This document shows, one piece after another, positions 47,888-59,539 of a DNA stretch of 64,000 nt (position 1 is its first letter; every line of letters begins with the position of its first letter). The translations under genes and the position numbers were made by a program. The notes beneath the pieces were generated by a model that worked only from the letters and a program-made list of their open reading frames with translations, had not been told where the DNA came from and did not search any database. Source of the stretch: Sternotherus odoratus (taxonomy: Eukaryota > Chordata > Testudines > Kinosternidae); NCBI GenBank assembly GCA_032164245.1, contig JAVMKO010000003.1:39372890-39436889 (forward strand). The letters run 5' to 3'.

Positions 47888-49325
47888 GTAATGGTAACTA
47901 GAAACGTTTCAATTCAGGAGTCCTATTAATTCAGGAGCTGTGTAAAGCTTGTCAGAACATCTGATTTTGAGATTACGGAATCACTCTGAGAACAGTTATA
48001 GCTTGCTGAATGCATTAGACTCCCACAACTCCCTTGGAAAAAATGTTTATCACATTTTGGAATATTTGTGAGAGAAAATGTAGCCTAATGAAATCATAAA
48101 GATATTGTACTATCAATCTACAGTGGGTTTAATGGAACACTGAAGATGCTTTCATTCTACACTGCTACCGCTTAAGTAGATTATCACTAGGTATAAGGCC
48201 AATTAGCAATAGAATGTGAACCACTTGCCTGCTTAAAATAAGGCTGAATACACAAAAAAATTTGGACGCGGCTACTTCGGCATGCTGAGGATGATGCACA
48301 CTTACTCTGCCTGCGCTAAAGTATAGACTTGCTGCAGCAGATCAGTAGCATGTTACTTCTTTTAGAGCACCATGGCTCTACCTAATAAGCAACTCATGTA
48401 TGTACATCTAACCATATTTATGCAGCTACTACAAGTGTGATGTAGTCCACTGTTAAATAGTTGTTCTGATTTATCTTCTCTCAGAGATCACATGGTAAAA
48501 ACATGTGGACCCAATTCTGAAAGTCTCAGTATTGCAAGTAACCCTTACTCACAAAACTAGTTCCATTATTTCCCAGTACTACAAATAAGACTATTCAATT
48601 CACTACTGACCACAAATATTGAAAGATTTGCGGGGTCAGGGTGTTATATTTGCAAAATACTTTTCCAATTTGACAACATATCAATTATTATAAAACTGCC
48701 AATATATGGAACATGGAAAGCATGTGGTTCACACACATATTTGGTCATTTACTTGGCAATGTACAACGTCAGTTGTACCTACAGCAGGCAAAGCACATGA
48801 GGTCAAGAAATGATTAATACAACTGGTAAAATATTTGAAATGTAGGAAAGTGATGTGAAATGTGAACTTGCCCTTCCATTACCTCCTCTCCTCTTTCCCT
48901 TCCCCTGCCCCCCCAAAAATGCTTTGTGGGATTTTTGTGCCTTGTGTTCTCAAGGGTGGGATGGGATGACATACTCCTTTATTTTTAGTTCTACTTCATA
49001 GATGACTCATGCCTCCCTATATGAGGGTGCCCAATCTAAAGGGGAGGACAGGTGACCATCTCACCTCTCTCCTCTGACCAGCGACCCCCTACCCTGGGCC
49101 AGCCAGGACTGCTGCTCCATCTGCAGGGGGTGAAGGGAGAGTATACATTCGCCCAGCACATTTGACCGCTCTCCCTGGCAGCTAGCCCTGGGTGGGTAGC
49201 AAGAGGGAACCACTTCCCATGTGGCTTTATAGAGAAGCTACACAAAGGTCACCTACAGGGTCACTTAAGCTTATACTCTTGACCTGGCCTGGATGTATAA
49301 CTGAAACCACTTTAGTAGCACTGAT
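47888..49325. other. Gene-free DNA
   Basis: No gene is supported. From about 49020 to 49270 the composition becomes GC-richer with matched text ggtgaccatctcacct and ctccatctgcaggggg, perhaps an old repeat. I cannot assign it. Confidence 0.4.
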
Positions 49326-49329
49326 GGTG

Positions 49330-50140
49330 ATCTGCACTCTATCCACTTTCTGTCAATGGACAGAGTGCACATATCCATTTTCATCCTCCTGCACCTCTCA
49401 GCAGCATTTAACACTACTGATCATAAGGTACTGCTGTCTCTCCTATTAGATTTGGAAGAGACCTCAGGAGGTCATCTGGTCCAATCCCCTGCTCAAAGCA
49501 GGACCAACACCAACTAAAATCATCCCAGCCAGGGCTTTGTAACGCCAGGCCTTAAAAACCTCTAAGGATGGAGATTCCACCACTTCCCTAGGTAACCCAT
49601 TCCAGTGCTTCACCATCCTCCTAGTGAAACAGTGTTTCCTAATATCTACCCTAGACTTCCCCCACTGCGATTTGAGATCATTGCTTCTTGTTCTGTCAAG
49701 GATAAGGCAGTGGATATTTCTGGACATGAAGCCTTGAGTACTTAGGAAACTTCAACTGGTACAGCGTACTGATGCACATCTCCTCAGCAATGCAGGCTGC
49801 CACAAGCACTTCAGATCTTTTCTCCACTCTGTACATTGGCTTCATGTAAAATACTGAATCAAAGGTCAAAGTCTCTGTCCTTATTTTCAAGGTGTTCCCT
49901 TGTTAGGTCCTAAGATATTTAAAAGACCAAGTAAAGCATCAGGATGAAATCATGGCTGGTAACTCTGCTCCATGACATACTGAAATTCTACACTAAGGCT
50001 AAATCTTGTCTGTATGGCTGACAGAACTTTCTCCTGGGTTCCCCATAAGAACAAAGGACCTTAACAAATCTTACCTCCTTCCACGCCAGGTGCAAGACAT
50101 ATTTCTTTGGTAATGCCTTCTCTAATATCAATACATAGTA
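49330..50140 (+). pseudogene. L2-like LINE RT and C-terminal fossil, split by CR1
   Basis: Before the CR1 insertion the forward strand encodes LHLSAAFNTTDHKVLLSLL (49390-49446), the typical palm motif of L2-type LINEs. After the insertion it resumes with LQLVQRT (about 49753) and LHSVHWLHVKY (49827-49860), matching the conserved segment far downstream of the RT. The part between is missing, so there is a deletion as well as the insertion. Many stops show that it is old. It abuts the left end of the Tigger element at 50150. Confidence 0.65.
49449..49698 (-). mobile_element. CR1 LINE 3' fragment, reverse orientation
   Basis: The forward text gacctcaggaggtcatctgg, ccaatcccctgctcaaagca and cattccagtgcttcaccatc is the reverse complement of the end of the CR1 copy at 51524-52691 (compare the shared FTRR and VKHWNG followed by [14 protein letters not shown]). 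The frame has stops and the terminal octamer repeats are absent. The fragment lies inside the L2-like fossil and is therefore younger. Confidence 0.8.
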
Positions 50141-50435
50141 ACGTGTATACAGGGGAGTCGCAGCATACGTGCATTTAACTTGCGCTAATTCACCTATGCG
50201 TCCTCGGCACACAAAAAAACCAGCTTAAATAGTGCAGGCGATTCCACCCACCATTCCACTCAATGAGCATATGCTCCAGAGTGAGCATGAGATGGGAGAC
50301 GCAAATCTGCTGTTCCCACTACAGTACTCAGTTCCCGTGTGCCTCTCATACTGTGCGCATCTTGCCACACTGAATGTGATTCTACTGTGCTGTACAGTAG
50401 TGTTTAAAGATACAGTACATATTTTTTCATACAAC

Positions 50436-51005
50436 ATGACCCCTAAATGCAAGCCACCTACTTCAGCTGGTGCTCACCCGAAGAAACAGCGATCTGTTCC
50501 AACTCTGGAGGAAAAACTGGCTGTGTTGGACTTATTGAGAGATGGTATGTCGGCCTCCAATGTGGCATGTAAATACAGCTGCAACAAATCTAGTGCTATG
50601 GATGCTGATCCCATTCTTAATGTGATGGAGTGGTGGAAGTCCTTCAACATTGCTGATAGCATCACTTATATTAAACAGGCAATGGATGCAATCAAGCCTG
50701 AAATAGTCCATGCAATTTGGCGAAACCTATGGAAAGAATGTGTGAATGATTTTAAGGGTTTCCTGACCATTGACAAAGTGAAATCCATTGTTCAGGTGGC
50801 CAGGGAAGTGGGTGGTGATGGCTTCATCGACATCCTCAAGGAAGAAATTGAGGAATTAATTGAGAGCCATAGAGAAATATTGACTAACGAAGAATTTGAG
50901 GAACTGATAAAATCAAGTTGGAATCCTCATAAATTTGCTGAAGTGTTCCAAGCAGCGAAACACTTGAATGATTTAATTTCTGAATATCATCCCTTTATGG
51001 AATGA
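50436..51005 (+). pseudogene. Tigger transposase frame lacking the DDE domain
   Basis: Starting at the ATG at 50436, the first about 55 residues are a basic N-terminus and a CENP-B-type helix-turn-helix (VPTLEEKLAVLDLLRDGMSA). The frame then joins directly, at about 50590, to a part that in Tigger transposases follows the catalytic domain: WWKSFNIADSITYIKQAM, IWRNLWKECVNDFKGF and an acidic helix EEIEELIESHREI. The DDE integrase-like domain is gone, without loss of frame. The stop at 51003 is followed in the same frame by a further open stretch to 51224 with YQEMFEQLRRQQRQLPITMF, the usual C-terminus, so that stop is probably a mutation. In principle the product could bind DNA but not cut it; whether it is expressed is unknown. 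Confidence 0.75.
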
Positions 51006-51523
51006 AGCCTCATAATCACATGTAGTATTATGGATGATTTGAGACCATACCAAGAAATGTTTGAGCAGCTCAGGAGACAACAGCGACAGTTGCCAATCAC
51101 CATGTTTTTCAAGAAAAAACAACCAGCAGCAGATGAGCCTACACAATCAACTTGGGAAAGATCTTTGTTGACTGTGACAATTCTACGGTGCCTCTGTTGT
51201 ACTTGGGAAAACACTGATCTATAGTGCCATGTATTGCCTGTAGTTTGTTACAAGCCTGGTCCATCATCTCCTGGATCAACATCAAGCCCTGACGACTCCT
51301 CAGGGCTTATCACGGGAAAAGGAAGACTAATCATTGGAGTGCGTACAGTACAAGACTAGCAAGAATATCCAGGATGAATGGTAACTGCTTAGGTTTACAG
51401 TACTGTAGTGTACTGTTTTCATTTTTTATTCTTTCATTATTCCGTCTCTCTCTCTCTCTTTAATGTAATTAAAAATACTGTAAAATTATATTTTGCATAT
51501 GTACTCTTTATTATATACTGTAC

Positions 51524-52691
51524 TGTGGATGAGGGGAAAGCAGTGGATGTGTTGTTCCTTGACTTTAGCAAAGCTTTCGATACGGTCTCCCACAGTATAT
51601 TCTTGCCAGCAAGTTAAAGAAGTATGTGCTGGATGAATGGACCATAAGGTGGATAGAAAGCTGGCTGGATCGTCGGGCTCAACTGGTAGTGATCAATGGT
51701 TCCATGTCTAGTTGGCAGCTGGTATCGAGCGGAGTGCCCCAAGGGTCGGTCCTGGGGCCGGTTTTATTCAATATCTTTATCAATGATCTGGACGATGCTG
51801 TGGACTACACCCTCAGCAAGTTTACAGATGACACTAAACTGGGAGGAGTGGTAGATACAGTGGAGGGTAGGGATAGGATACAGAGGGACCTAGACAAATT
51901 AGAGGACTGGGCCAAAAGAAATTTGATGAGGTTCAACAAGGAGAAGTGCAGAGTCCTGCACTTAAGATGGAAGAATCCCATGCACTGCTACAGACTAGGG
52001 ACCGAATGGCTAGGCAGCAGTTCTGCAGAAAAGGACCTAGGGATTACAGTGGATGAGAAGCTGGATATGAGTCAACAGTGTGCCCTTGTTGCCAAAAAGG
52101 CTAATGGCATTTTGGGCTGTATCGAAGGACGTGATTGTTCCCCTCTATTCAACGTTGGTGAGGCCTCATCTGGAGTACTGTGTCCAATTTTGGGGCCCAC
52201 ACTACAAAAAGGATGTGGAAAAATTGGAAAGAGTCCAGAGAAGAGCAACAAAAATGATTAGGGTCCTGGAGTGCATGACTTATGAGGAGGGGCTGAGAGA
52301 ACTGGGATTGTTTAGTCTACAGAAGAGAAGACTGAGGGGAGATTTGATAACTGCTTTCAACTACCTGAAAGGGGGTTCTAAAGAGGATGGCTCTAAACTG
52401 TTCTCAGTGGTAGCAGATGACCGAACAAGTAGTAATGGTCTCAAGTTGCAGTTGGGAAGGTTTAGATTGGATATTAGGAAAAACTTTTTCACTAGGAGGG
52501 TGGTCAAGCATTGGAATGGGATACCCAGGGAGGTGGTAGAATCACCTTCCTTAGAGGTTTTTAAGGTCAGGCTTGATAAAGCCCTGACTGGAATGATTTA
52601 GTTGGGGATTGGTCCTGCTTTGAGCAGGGGGTTGGACTAGATGACCTCCAAAGGTTCCTTCCAACCCTAATATTCTATGATTCTATGATTC
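51524..52691 (+). mobile_element. CR1 LINE, 5'-truncated, inserted in Tigger
   Basis: An 8-bp duplication, tactgtac, flanks the element (51516-51523 and 52692-52699). It begins in the RT palm with [16 protein letters not shown], continues with [20 protein letters not shown] and [10 protein letters not shown] (catalytic F-x-D-D), then [20 protein letters not shown], and ends with [15 protein letters not shown], a short 3' UTR and attctatgattctatgattc. Breaks in frame occur near 51620 and 52120. The octamer-type tail distinguishes it from the copy at 21424, so two CR1 lineages are present. Confidence 0.9.
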
Positions 52692-53704
52692 TACTGTACA
52701 TTACTGTATACATTATACAGTCATAGTACTGTACAGGGTTGTAGACACAAAACTATACTTTATTGGTGATTTAAGGGACTATACACAATTTTCACCTTAC
52801 ACGCTGACTTTAGAACCTAACCCCAGCATAAGATGAGACTCCACTGTACATGTAAAGTTCCAAAAAAAAAGCACCATGTGTGTCTGCTCTGTAACATGCT
52901 GCTTCAGATTTGTCTCCCAGAATGGCAGCTGCCCCTGCAGACAGGCAGATTCACCAGACATAAAAAGGCCCCATGCACAAAACAACAAAATGTAACTTGT
53001 TCTTAAAGTACAGGAGTAAGGGGTTGGTCTTGCAAAGTTCAAGTACTTCCTTTTTAGATACTGTCAAGCAACTTTGAATCCCATTGAAATCCCAAGGGGT
53101 AATCAGCACCTTGTAGAAGGTGCTAATAAGTTTGCAGGATGCTTCAGGACTTTTACTTCAGGAAAATGAGAAGGAAGCTGTAGTTAGCCAGATTCAGGGT
53201 CATTTAACCAATGCTGAGAATTAAGTCATGTATTATGAGAACTTCCACGGAATTTAAAACAGCTTCATACTGCTCGTGATATATATTCATATTATGAAGT
53301 CTTGGGCCCTGAAAGTTAGACCTTGGTGTAATCCCTAACAATGTTTCATAATATATATATTTTTCCTGGGTTAGCATAAGATGAGAAAAAGCTAGGGCAA
53401 GGAATGCCTTAAATATATCAAACTGAATAATCAAAAAGCTGGTACTGACCAATCAATGTAAGGAAGGAAGGCAGTAGCTTCTTAAAGGGCATGGCACAAT
53501 TATGAAGGCCCATATCAAGGAATAGCCCAAGGACTTCTCTGGACTTTTTCCTCTAGCAGTGCCAGCCACCTCAAAAGAAAGGCAGAAAGGAGACTGGACT
53601 ACAGTCCTACTTCCCACTGTGGCTCGTAGAGATGGAGAGTGGAAAGATGTTTCGTGGTTAGGGTTGCTAGTCAGGGCCTTGTGACACAAAGATTTAGTAC
53701 CCTA

Positions 53705-53890
53705 CCCTTCCCCGGAATTTTTGTGTGACCTTGGGCAATTGACTTAGTCTCTTTGTGCCTCAGTTTCCCATCTATAAAATAAAGATGATGGCACTTCCTT
53801 AACAAAGATATCGTGAGGACAAATATGTTAAAGATTCTGACACACTCAGATGCTACCGTAATGGGGTCAGCATAAGAAGTACATAAGATA
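53705..53890 (+). mobile_element. MIR-type SINE
   Basis: The text tgtgtgaccttgggcaattg, acttagtctctttgtgcctc and agtttcccatctataaaat is the conserved central and 3' region of MIR-like (CORE-type) SINEs. The tRNA-like head upstream is not recognisable. The element is old, as expected for this family. Flanking DNA (52849-53704) has no gene. Confidence 0.75.
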
Positions 53891-53899
53891 GATAACTGC

Positions 53900-55670
53900 T
53901 TGCAGATGCTATAGACTTATTGTATAAGATATTGAACTCAGATACTACAGTAATTGGAGGCAGTATAAAACCCTAAGTTAGAGAGTACACATTTTGGGAC
54001 GTAGCAGCATATATCCTTTCCCTGAGTGCCTGGCTGTGAGAAACCTTCTGTGCTCGCGACACAGCATGCCCCACCGTAACTCCTCAGCAGTGAACATCTA
54101 GCACACAGGAAGTTGCCTCTTGGGTTTGAGAAAATCACATTGCAGATCTGAGTAGTTAAGTCACCTTGAGGCTATAGGAGGTAAAACCACATTCACTGAG
54201 AGAAGTCAAAGCATTTTTTGTACATAATTCAAATTCTGTACATTCTTTTTTTTAAAGTGTGATTTCCTGTTCAAACTATATATTACATTCCATATATCTA
54301 GAATAGTTTATGGTACAAAGAAAAGACCTCTTTAATTGCTGTGGTTGCAGCACAACTCATTGCTAGGCAATGTCTCATGAACCAGAATCATGGATGAGAA
54401 TTAAAGGCTCATTAGGGTTAACTAGCTCAAACTGCAAACAGTAATTACACCAATTTTGTGAACTTCTTTTAGTAGCTATAATGGTAAGTGGAATGCAGAA
54501 AAAAGAGTAAATGTAGAATCCAAGAGGTATAAGTACTGTAAGATGACAGAATGAGATGTACAAAGAGAATAAGAATTTGAAAACAGTGGTGAACCAATTC
54601 ATCGGATAGACAAGTCTTTGGCCTCTGAAGGAATTGTACGTTATATCTAAATTGTAGTGGTAATTATAGAACTGAAAACGCGTGAGGATGTAAACTTGAC
54701 ATCAGTCGTCAGGGTATATTCCCTGCTGATGTGAGTGGGAACCACATATATGTGTCAGGGCTATTATATAGTCCTAGAAATCTATCTTGGAAAACTAAGC
54801 CAAATTCTAGTTAAAGTCAATGAATGAAGGAAAACTAAAAATATAAAGTACTAGGCCCCTGAAAGCAAAACTGGAGACATCAGAGGGCCTGATTCTACAC
54901 TGGCTTCAGAGCAGTGTTAGACTGATTCCTCCTGCTAATCAACCTACAGGAAAGAATGATCATTCTCCAGTGCTAATGTTCCCTGCTCCAGAAGGCACCA
55001 GAGGATCAAAAACTAAACGTAGATGAAAACACAATGTACTCTTATATGTGTCATTGCTCACTGGTCTCAACAACTTTAACTCCCTGACCGCTCGAGCAAA
55101 CAATTCTGCCCAAAGCCAAAGGGTGTTCAACATATTAGACCAGCATCATTATTATACAAGTTAATGGGAAGACTAAATCCAACCCAGCAAAAAAGTAGGA
55201 AGTTACAGATCCCTACACAGAACTTCCATACCAGCATCCTATCTTACCAAAGTGAAATGTGTAAAACTAACTAAAACTAATACAGAATTTTTGACCACAG
55301 CCTAGAGGTGGAAACTGGCAGATACAATCCAGAGTGTAAAGGCAACCAGGACAGCCTGTGTTGCCACTGTGACAGTAAAGAGTTGGAGACAGAGACACTT
55401 TCTAATCTACTGTTTGAATTATGAGAGTGTAAAACAGCACCTCAGATATTTTGGAATTATGAAAGATAACTCATCAAAAAGTGATGAGAAACTGTCTGAC
55501 CCTGGGAGAAAGAAGAAAGATGGCATTGTGCAACATAGTAATCTGTCACCAGATCAGGAATGGACAGTAATAGCAAATGGACTCAGGATCAAATCCCTAA
55601 CTGACAGTGTAATGTATTCTGGTAGGTTATATCTATCTGACTGATAAGTGAAGAGTCTTGATTTTTTTTC
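53900..55670. other. Gene-free DNA
   Basis: No gene is supported. A 91-codon frame at 55369-55644 has no recognised domain. The rest is AT-rich and unique-looking. Confidence 0.45.
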
Positions 55671-55994
55671 TTAGGCCTGGTCTACAGTATGCGATTATGT
55701 TGAATTTAGCCACATTATATGCAAATAAAACTAGATCTGTCCACACAACCAACCCAGTTTTGTCGACTTAAAGGGCTCTTTAAACCAGTTTCTGTACTCC
55801 ACCTTGGCAAGGGGATTAGCTGCAAAATTTACTTTGCTGTTCCAAATTTGAGTTACTGTGGTATTAGCCTCCAGGAGATATCCCAGAATGCTCCATTGTG
55901 ACTGCTCTGAAGAGCACTCTCAACTCAAATGCACTAGCCAGGTACACAGGAAAAGCCCTGGGAACTTTTGAATTTCATTTTCTGTTTGGCCAGC

Positions 55995-56138
55995 ATGGCG
56001 ACCTCATCAGCACAGGCAATCACGCATTACTCATCAGCACAGATGACCATGGAGTCCCAGAATTGCAAAAGAGTTCCAGCATGGACCGAACAGGAGATAC
56101 TGGATCTGATCGCTGTATGGGGAGAAAAATCTGTGTAG
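55995..56138 (+). pseudogene. Myb/SANT-like protein of Harbinger, N-terminal remnant
   Basis: From the ATG at 55995 a 47-residue frame reads through a serine- and threonine-rich leader to VPAWTEQEILDLIAVWGEKS and then stops at 56136. The W-T-E-x-E-x-L-x-L-I-x-x-W pattern is the first helix region of the Myb/SANT-like domain used by Harbinger accessory proteins and by trihelix-type host genes. The remainder of the domain is absent, so it is a dead fragment. Confidence 0.7.
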
Positions 56139-56457
56139 CAGGCAAGTGCCCTCCCAACCCTCCCAAGGTGGGCTCCCAGACTATGAAGCCAGAGACGGCA
56201 CCTCTGGTGCGTGTACCTTTATAAATATAATACAGGGTTTAAAAGCAAGCACGCTTAATGCTTAATTTGCCCTGAAGACTTGGGATGTATTCGCGGCCAG
56301 TATAGCTACTGGAAAAGTCTGTTAACGTGTCTGGGGATGGAGTGGAAATCTTCCCGGGACATCTCCATAATGTTCTCCTGGAAGTACTCTAGAAGTCTTT
56401 GCCACGTGGAGGGTGGCGGCCGATTTGTGCTGAGCTGTGCGCGTTTGACTGAGAATA

Positions 56458-56577
56458 GAGTAACCAGATGTCCTGATGTTATAGGGACAGTCCTGATTTT
56501 TGGGTTTTTTTCTTATATAGGCTCCTATTACCCCCCACCTCCTGTCCCGATTTTTCACACTTGCTGTCTGGTCACCT
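56458..56577. mobile_element. Short TA-flanked MITE, copy 1
   Basis: The inverted ends are gagtaaccagatgtcc and, in reverse, aaggtgaccagacagc, with TA on both sides (56456-56457 and 56578-56579). It is nearly the same as 62019-62138, sharing tcttatataggctcctatta. It is inserted in the Harbinger element 55674-56664 and is therefore younger. It has no coding capacity. Confidence 0.75.
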
Positions 56578-56685
56578 TAGGACACACATAATCGAATGTA
56601 TACAATCTGTTCAGAAAAATCGACTTCTATAAATTCAACCTAATTTCGTACTGTAGACATACCCTTAGTTTGGCAATATTTATCT

Positions 56686-56782
56686 AGCGACAAAGAGTCC
56701 TGTGGCACCTTAAAGACTAACAAAAGTATTGAAGCATTAGCTTTTGTGGGCTAGTACCCACTTCGTCAGATGCATGCAGTGG
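56686..56782 (-). mobile_element. Single truncated copy of the hammerhead-bearing family
   Basis: On the reverse strand it reads catctgacgaagtggg, tagcccacaaaagc and ttagtctttaaggtgccaca. The flanks aatatttatct (56675-56685) and aatatttgtct (56783-56793) match at 10 of 11 positions, which suggests a TSD like those of the inverted-pair copies. The first ribozyme box ctgacga is intact, but gaaa has become aaaa. Confidence 0.65.
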
Positions 56783-57010
56783 AATATTTGTCTTGTTTGT
56801 CATCACTGAATTGAACTGAAATTGAGAAAAGGGACAAGAAAGAGATTGTTATTGGATGTATGGAAGGGAATTACAAGAAAGCTACATAGGTAACCCCAAA
56901 GTGTACTTCTGTAGTTACACAGAATAACGAATTTACTTTCCTGGCCCTTTTGTCAAATAGTTTGAATTGCGGGCATAAAAGAAGCGGGAATGCAGAGGGG
57001 CTAACCACAA

Positions 57011-57199
57011 ATGAGAATACTGCTATTCATCTATTTAGGTTCTTTTAGTGTGCCAGTCATTATGGTATCTGAATGCCCTTTGCCAGAAACTGATGCTCTT
57101 AGAAAAATGGTAAATAATGACACTGTATCCCTGGCCAGTAACTTTAGAAACAGAGACTATCCCAGGAGGAAAAGCTCACAAAAAAACCAACAACATTGA
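57011..57199 (+). CDS. Weak candidate: secreted-protein-like first exon
   Basis: I do not recognise this frame. Residues 1-20 (MRILLFIYLGSFSVPVIMVS) look like a signal peptide, with a possible cleavage before ECPLPE. A TATA-like ataaaag lies at 56977-56983, about 30 bp before a plausible start site. A splice-donor-like atg|gtaaat occurs at about 57105-57113, so a coding exon could end there. Against it: the start context is weak (c at -3), no partner exon is visible in the window, and a 62-codon frame can arise by chance. Confidence 0.2.
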   Translation: MRILLFIYLGSFSVPVIMVSECPLPETDALRKMVNNDTVSLASNFRNRDYPRRKSSQKNQQH

Positions 57200-59125
57200 T
57201 TGGAACATGCAGGTGAATGAAAGACAAACTTTGGGCTGGATTTAAGCCATCTGCTACCACTTTATTAGCTTAAAATGGGGTATGGATGCTATACACCGCC
57301 TCTCCCTCCTCCCCCATAACATCCATTTAATTGAGTCCAATATGTTATTATAAGGGATCCCACCTTACAACCAATAATTTGGGACAGACCTTTGTCAGCC
57401 AAACCCCTAGGACTCAGTGCTCCTAAATCATCTCCCCCTCCCTCTTGCCCTCATATGAGAGATACAAGGTACCAAAGGGGAACTCTGTCTTGGATACTTC
57501 AGATCTCCCCTCTGCTTTATAAGCAGAATCTATACTGGCCATATCCCAGACACCAGCTACAGAGTTGCAACAAACCTTCCTATCTTATTTCCTATTGTTA
57601 AAATTCCTATTCTTACTCTTTTAACCTAAATTGGGCCTGCACAATGCTGCGAGGAAGATGAAAACCCCTCTGTACCTCTGCTAATTTGGCCTAAGGGGAA
57701 ACATTTCTTTGTGACTTCCAAAATAGGAAATTGGTCGGACCGACAACATCCTGGAAATACAGCTCAGCATACATCAGCTACAAGGAGGGATGATGGGAAA
57801 GCAATATGACTGAGAAGGCTTTAAATTTATAATAGGCTGAGAGAGCCAATCAGTTCCTCTCATTTCCCTCTTCTCCCCTCAGTTGGCAAATATGAGGTAG
57901 TGAAGTCCCTTCCCCCAGGTATGCTCCCATGGGTACTTTGAGGCAGGAGAAGGGGCTCTGCTCCAGTATGTCCGGGCATGAGCTCTCCCCTCCTGCTCCT
58001 AGGAGTTGACCATCTTTCCTCCCTCACTGAGATGGGAAAAGGCCAAGGTTCCTACCCATGTGCAGTTTCCAAATATCCTGAAAGGTAATGATTCTCACTG
58101 GGTGCAACGTTTGTCTACTTCAATTTAAAAGATAGGAAAAATCTGCTATTTTTGTAAAGCAATGTCAGCAAAGGAAAGGAAGTTGAATATGTACTGCAAG
58201 ATGTTACTGCTGCCACATTTAAAATAGCCATGTTGATTGTGGGAGGAAGATCTGCGCAAGGTACATCTTGATGTATGTGAATAGCCACTGTAATCACATA
58301 ACAAACATTTTCAAAGAGGATGTAACACATCTCTCAAGCATTCATGATGTGGAAGTTAGAATAGCTTATATTTAATTACTTATGGGTTGTGACCAGGATA
58401 TTACCTGGGTCGGGTGCTTAATCCTCATGTTATGTATTACTTCAGTTCACTTTGTCTTTTTAATCTGCCCCTGGTCATTTTTCTTAATTTCATCTTAATT
58501 TCAGAGCCAGATTTTTTTTCTTTAGATGGAAGCTTGATTATGAGTCTAAATTCTAAATAGCTTCTTCCTGTTTAATCAAACTGCTTTCAACATATACTGT
58601 ATTCATACAATTAAAACTATACACTGTATAATGCCTACTGCATGCACAAACTTAAGCCACAGGCATGGTTTAAAAAGCTGTCAGAGTTTAGAAATTCACA
58701 GTGATGAAGTACCCTTTCATTCATACTGTAGAGTCCTCTGAACTTCTTTGTACTATTTTAGAGTGATTTGATGCTGCTCAATGAAGCAAGAATCTGAAAC
58801 TTTGGATCCCACTCATAAAGGAACTCTTCATATTCTGCTCCATGGCTCATCTTTCTTGAACTATTCAGCTGTGGTGAGGTGTCTTCCAACTACTTTCAGC
58901 AAACTCTTCCAATACATTTTGGCAGTCAGTCATCAACATAAATAGACTATTGTCAGGCAGCATATATTCTGTACAAGAGACAGAACACTCAGCCAATGTA
59001 GTGACATTTAAAGCAAAACAAATGTGTCTAATAACCAACGATTTTTGCTACAAGATAAAACCCGTATGATTATAACAAACTACAGGCAATAAAGAGAGGC
59101 ACTGTAGAACTTATTCGAAATACCC
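57200..59125. other. Gene-free DNA
   Basis: No gene is supported. The stretch 57640-57760 (aatttggcctaaggggaaac) may be a fragment of a dispersed repeat, but I could not identify it. The rest is AT-rich and has stops in all frames. Confidence 0.45.
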
Positions 59126-59216
59126 TAAGGACTTGTCTACACAGGGAGTTATTCTGGAATACCTATTCCTGACTGATTAATTCCATTATGGAGGTGGATT
59201 AATCAAATTCCAAATA

Positions 59217-59501
59217 CAGTAAACCCTCGATTTAACGGACCTCCATTTAACGGACTTCGGATGCAACGGACAAAATTTTTCAGAGTCTGATGCATCCGAA
59301 ATCCGTTTGTGGAGGGCTGGCTGTGGGCTCCCTGCTGCCCCCCCGAGGCTGAAGCTGTGTACTGCCGCCTGGCTCTCCGCAGCAGCTGGGCTTGCTTCCG
59401 GCCGAGGCTGAAGCTGCGGGGTGTGTGTGTGTGTGTGTGTGTGTGTGCACTGCCTGCCTCTCCGCAGCAGCTGGGTTTGCTGCCGTCGGAGGCTGAAGCT
59501 G

Positions 59502-59539
<38 letters not shown>

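Larger units (their letters stand above)
50150..52846 (+). mobile_element. Tigger (pogo) DNA transposon, split by CR1
   Basis: The left end caggggagtcgcagcatac and the right end, in reverse cagtggagtctcatcttat, form a terminal inverted repeat with TA outside both ends (50148-50149 and 52847-52848). Without the CR1 and its duplication it is about 1.5 kb. It carries an internally deleted transposase frame (50436-51005 and beyond). The region 51230-51515 and 52700-52846 is AT-rich non-coding DNA with repeated tactgtac-type words. A full-length element would be longer because of the missing DDE domain. Confidence 0.75.
55674..56664 (+). mobile_element. PIF/Harbinger element with deleted genes
   Basis: The ends ggcctggtctacagta and, in reverse, gggtatgtctacagta are inverted repeats, and tta is duplicated exactly on both sides (55671-55673 and 56665-56667). 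PIF/Harbinger elements encode a transposase and a separate Myb/SANT-like protein. A broken start of the latter is present at 55995-56138, which supports the assignment. A later 120-bp MITE is inserted at 56458-56577. The transposase gene is missing or reduced to an unrecognisable remnant around 56280-56440. Confidence 0.8.
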
